Below the pieces are notes generated by a model, which worked only from the letters and a program-made list of their open reading frames with translations, made no database searches and was not told the origin of the DNA. A DNA stretch of 64,000 nt from Erythrobacter donghaensis (GTDB taxonomy: Bacteria > Pseudomonadota > Alphaproteobacteria > Sphingomonadales > Sphingomonadaceae): contig NZ_MUYG01000011.1 in the NCBI RefSeq assembly GCF_002155425.1, forward strand, positions 434,001-498,000, given 5' to 3'. Position 1 is the stretch's first letter, and each line of letters starts with the position of its first letter. Of the stretch, positions 62,879-64,000 are shown one piece after another. Made by a program: the position numbers and the translations under genes.

Positions 62879-63877
62879 TTAATCCATCGTCACCACGAGC
62901 TTGCCCACCGCCTCGCGCGCTTCAAGCTTGGCGATGGCATCGCCCGCGCGGGCGAGGGGGAAGGTTTTGGACACCAACGGGTCGATCTTGCCTTCGCGCA
63001 TCAGGTCGAACAGCTCGTTCACCTGTGCATGGAAGCCTTTCGGGTCGCGCGCGGTGAAGGCGCCCCAGAACACGCCGCAGATGTCGCAGGACTTCAGCAG
63101 GGTGAGATTGAGCGGCATCTTGGCGATTCCCGCCGGGAAGCCGACCACGAGGAAGCGGCCCTCCCACGCGATCGAGCGCAATGCAGGCTCGGAATATTGG
63201 CCGCCGACGATGTCGTAGACGATGTTCGCGCCCTCGGGCCCGCAGGCTTTCTTGAAAGCCTCGGCGAGCGCCTTGGAGGCATCCTTGTCCATTGCCTCGC
63301 GCGGGTAGATCACCACCTCGTCGGCTCCGGCCTTGCGGGCGACTTCACCCTTGGCCTCGGACGAGACGGCGGCAACCACGCGCGCACCGAAGGCCTTGGC
63401 GAGCTCGACGGCCGAGAGGCCCACGCCGCCCGCCGCGCCGAGGATCAGCACGGTGTCGCCCGGCTTGATATGGCCGCGATCCTTGAGGCCGTGGATGGTG
63501 GTGCCGTAGGTCATCAGCAGGCTGGCAGCCTTCTCGAAGGGCACGCCATCGGGCACCTTGAACATGCGTCCGGCAGGCACGACGACCTTCTCGGCCAGCC
63601 CGCCATTGCCGATCCCGGCGAGCACGCGATCACCCACGGCAAAGCCTTCGACACCTTCACCAAGCGCCTCGACCACGCCGCTGATCTCGCCGCCGGGCGA
63701 GAAGGGGCGGGCGGGCTTGAACTGGTACATGTCGCGGATGATCAGGCCATCGGGATAGTTGATCGCGCAGGCCTTGACCGCGACGAGCACCTCGCCCTTG
63801 CCGGGGGTGGGCGCGTCGATCTCGTCGAGCGTCAGGGTTTCGGGCCCGCCGGTCTGGTGGGTGCGAATGGCTTTCAT
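62879..63877 (-). CDS. NADPH:quinone oxidoreductase family MDR protein
   Basis: 332 residues. Zinc-less medium-chain reductase: ACAINYPDGLIIRDMYQFKP, PGGEISGVVEALGEGVEGF, then the NADPH fold LILGAAGGVGLSAVELAKAF. The catalytic-zinc Cys/His ligands of alcohol dehydrogenases are absent. These enzymes reduce quinones or enones; the natural substrate is unknown. The ATG has GGGAGAGAC before it. It lies 24 bp after the next gene's stop on the same strand and may be co-transcribed with it. Confidence 0.9.
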   Translation of the reverse strand: MKAIRTHQTGGPETLTLDEIDAPTPGKGEVLVAVKACAINYPDGLIIRDMYQFKPARPFSPGGEISGVVEALGEGVEGFAVGDRVLAGIGNGGLAEKVVVPAGRMFKVPDGVPFEKAASLLMTYGTTIHGLKDRGHIKPGDTVLILGAAGGVGLSAVELAKAFGARVVAAVSSEAKGEVARKAGADEVVIYPREAMDKDASKALAEAFKKACGPEGANIVYDIVGGQYSEPALRSIAWEGRFLVVGFPAGIAKMPLNLTLLKSCDICGVFWGAFTARDPKGFHAQVNELFDLMREGKIDPLVSKTFPLARAGDAIAKLEAREAVGKLVVTMD

Positions 63878-63901
63878 GGTGTCTCTCCCGGTATGGTCGT
63901 T

Positions 63902-64000
63902 TTATGCGGCTTCGGTGCCGCGCATCAGCCACGGCTGGGCAGCGGTGCGCTGCGCCTCGAACCCGCCGATCGCCTCCCCGCGCGCCATGGTCAGCCCGAC
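63902..64000 (-). CDS. C-terminal fragment of an unidentified gene, cut by window end
   Basis: The minus-strand frame is open from the window edge to a TAA at 63902-63904, giving 32 residues (TMARGEAIGGFEAQRTAAQP then WLMRGTEAA). The 24-bp spacing to the quinone oxidoreductase start fits an operon, which is the main reason to call it coding. I do not recognise the family from this tail. Confidence 0.5.
   Translation of the reverse strand, partial: VGLTMARGEAIGGFEAQRTAAQPWLMRGTEAA

Noticed and set aside
1-64000. CRISPR array, prophage or insertion sequence
   Set aside because: No regularly spaced repeats, transposase or phage structural genes were found on either strand.

Overview
This is a GC-rich (roughly two-thirds GC) chromosomal segment of an alphaproteobacterium. 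Gene content and protein style point to the Sphingomonadales, most likely an Erythrobacter/Porphyrobacter-like genus: many TonB-dependent receptors, PrnA-like halogenases next to a cupin and a receptor, a Caulobacter-type oxidative xylose pathway, and a BolA-Grx-DUF1476 cluster. The taxonomic call is inference. No phage, insertion sequence or CRISPR array was seen.

Layout. 1-5.3 kb holds ordinary genes: a truncated retropepsin-like protein, an SDR, an OmpR-type response regulator, a SulP anion transporter and a fatty acid desaturase. 5.3-10.5 kb holds a TonB receptor and a partner lipoprotein of beta-helix look, divergent from a small TPR protein; the shared intergenic region has a 19-bp palindrome and a Pho-box-like repeat. 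10.6-18.5 kb is a compact type IV secretion operon, virB1-B2-B3-B4-B6-B9-B10-B11, with no virB5, virB7, virB8 or virD4 in it. 18.6-22.4 kb is ppk-ppx (polyphosphate synthesis and breakdown). A VUT-family transporter and a tRNA-Arg(TCT) follow.

23.5-60.4 kb is a large xylan-utilisation locus and the main feature of the window. Outer and periplasmic enzymes are a GH10 xylanase, three GH3 enzymes, a GH43, a GH5 with two C-terminal modules, and an acetylesterase. Uptake is by a TonB receptor and a sugar porter. All five enzymes of the Weimberg-type route from xylose to 2-oxoglutarate are present (XylB, XylC, XylD, XylX, and an XylA-type semialdehyde dehydrogenase), with a mutarotase and a Tat-exported GFOR-like oxidoreductase. 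Six copies of a 14-bp LacI-type operator (ideal form TGGTAGCGCTACCA) lie in the promoter regions, and a LacI-family regulator is encoded in the locus. Embedded in it are three intact flavin-dependent halogenase-like genes, a fourth paralogue that has lost the halogenase active-site motifs, and a cupin-8 protein.

60.5-64 kb holds a NUDIX hydrolase; a 607-bp gene-free gap with a sigma-54-like promoter, a strong terminator and a run of hairpins (candidate small RNA); then monothiol glutaredoxin, BolA, a DUF1476 protein (ATPase zeta-inhibitor family), a quinone oxidoreductase and the last 32 codons of an unidentified gene.
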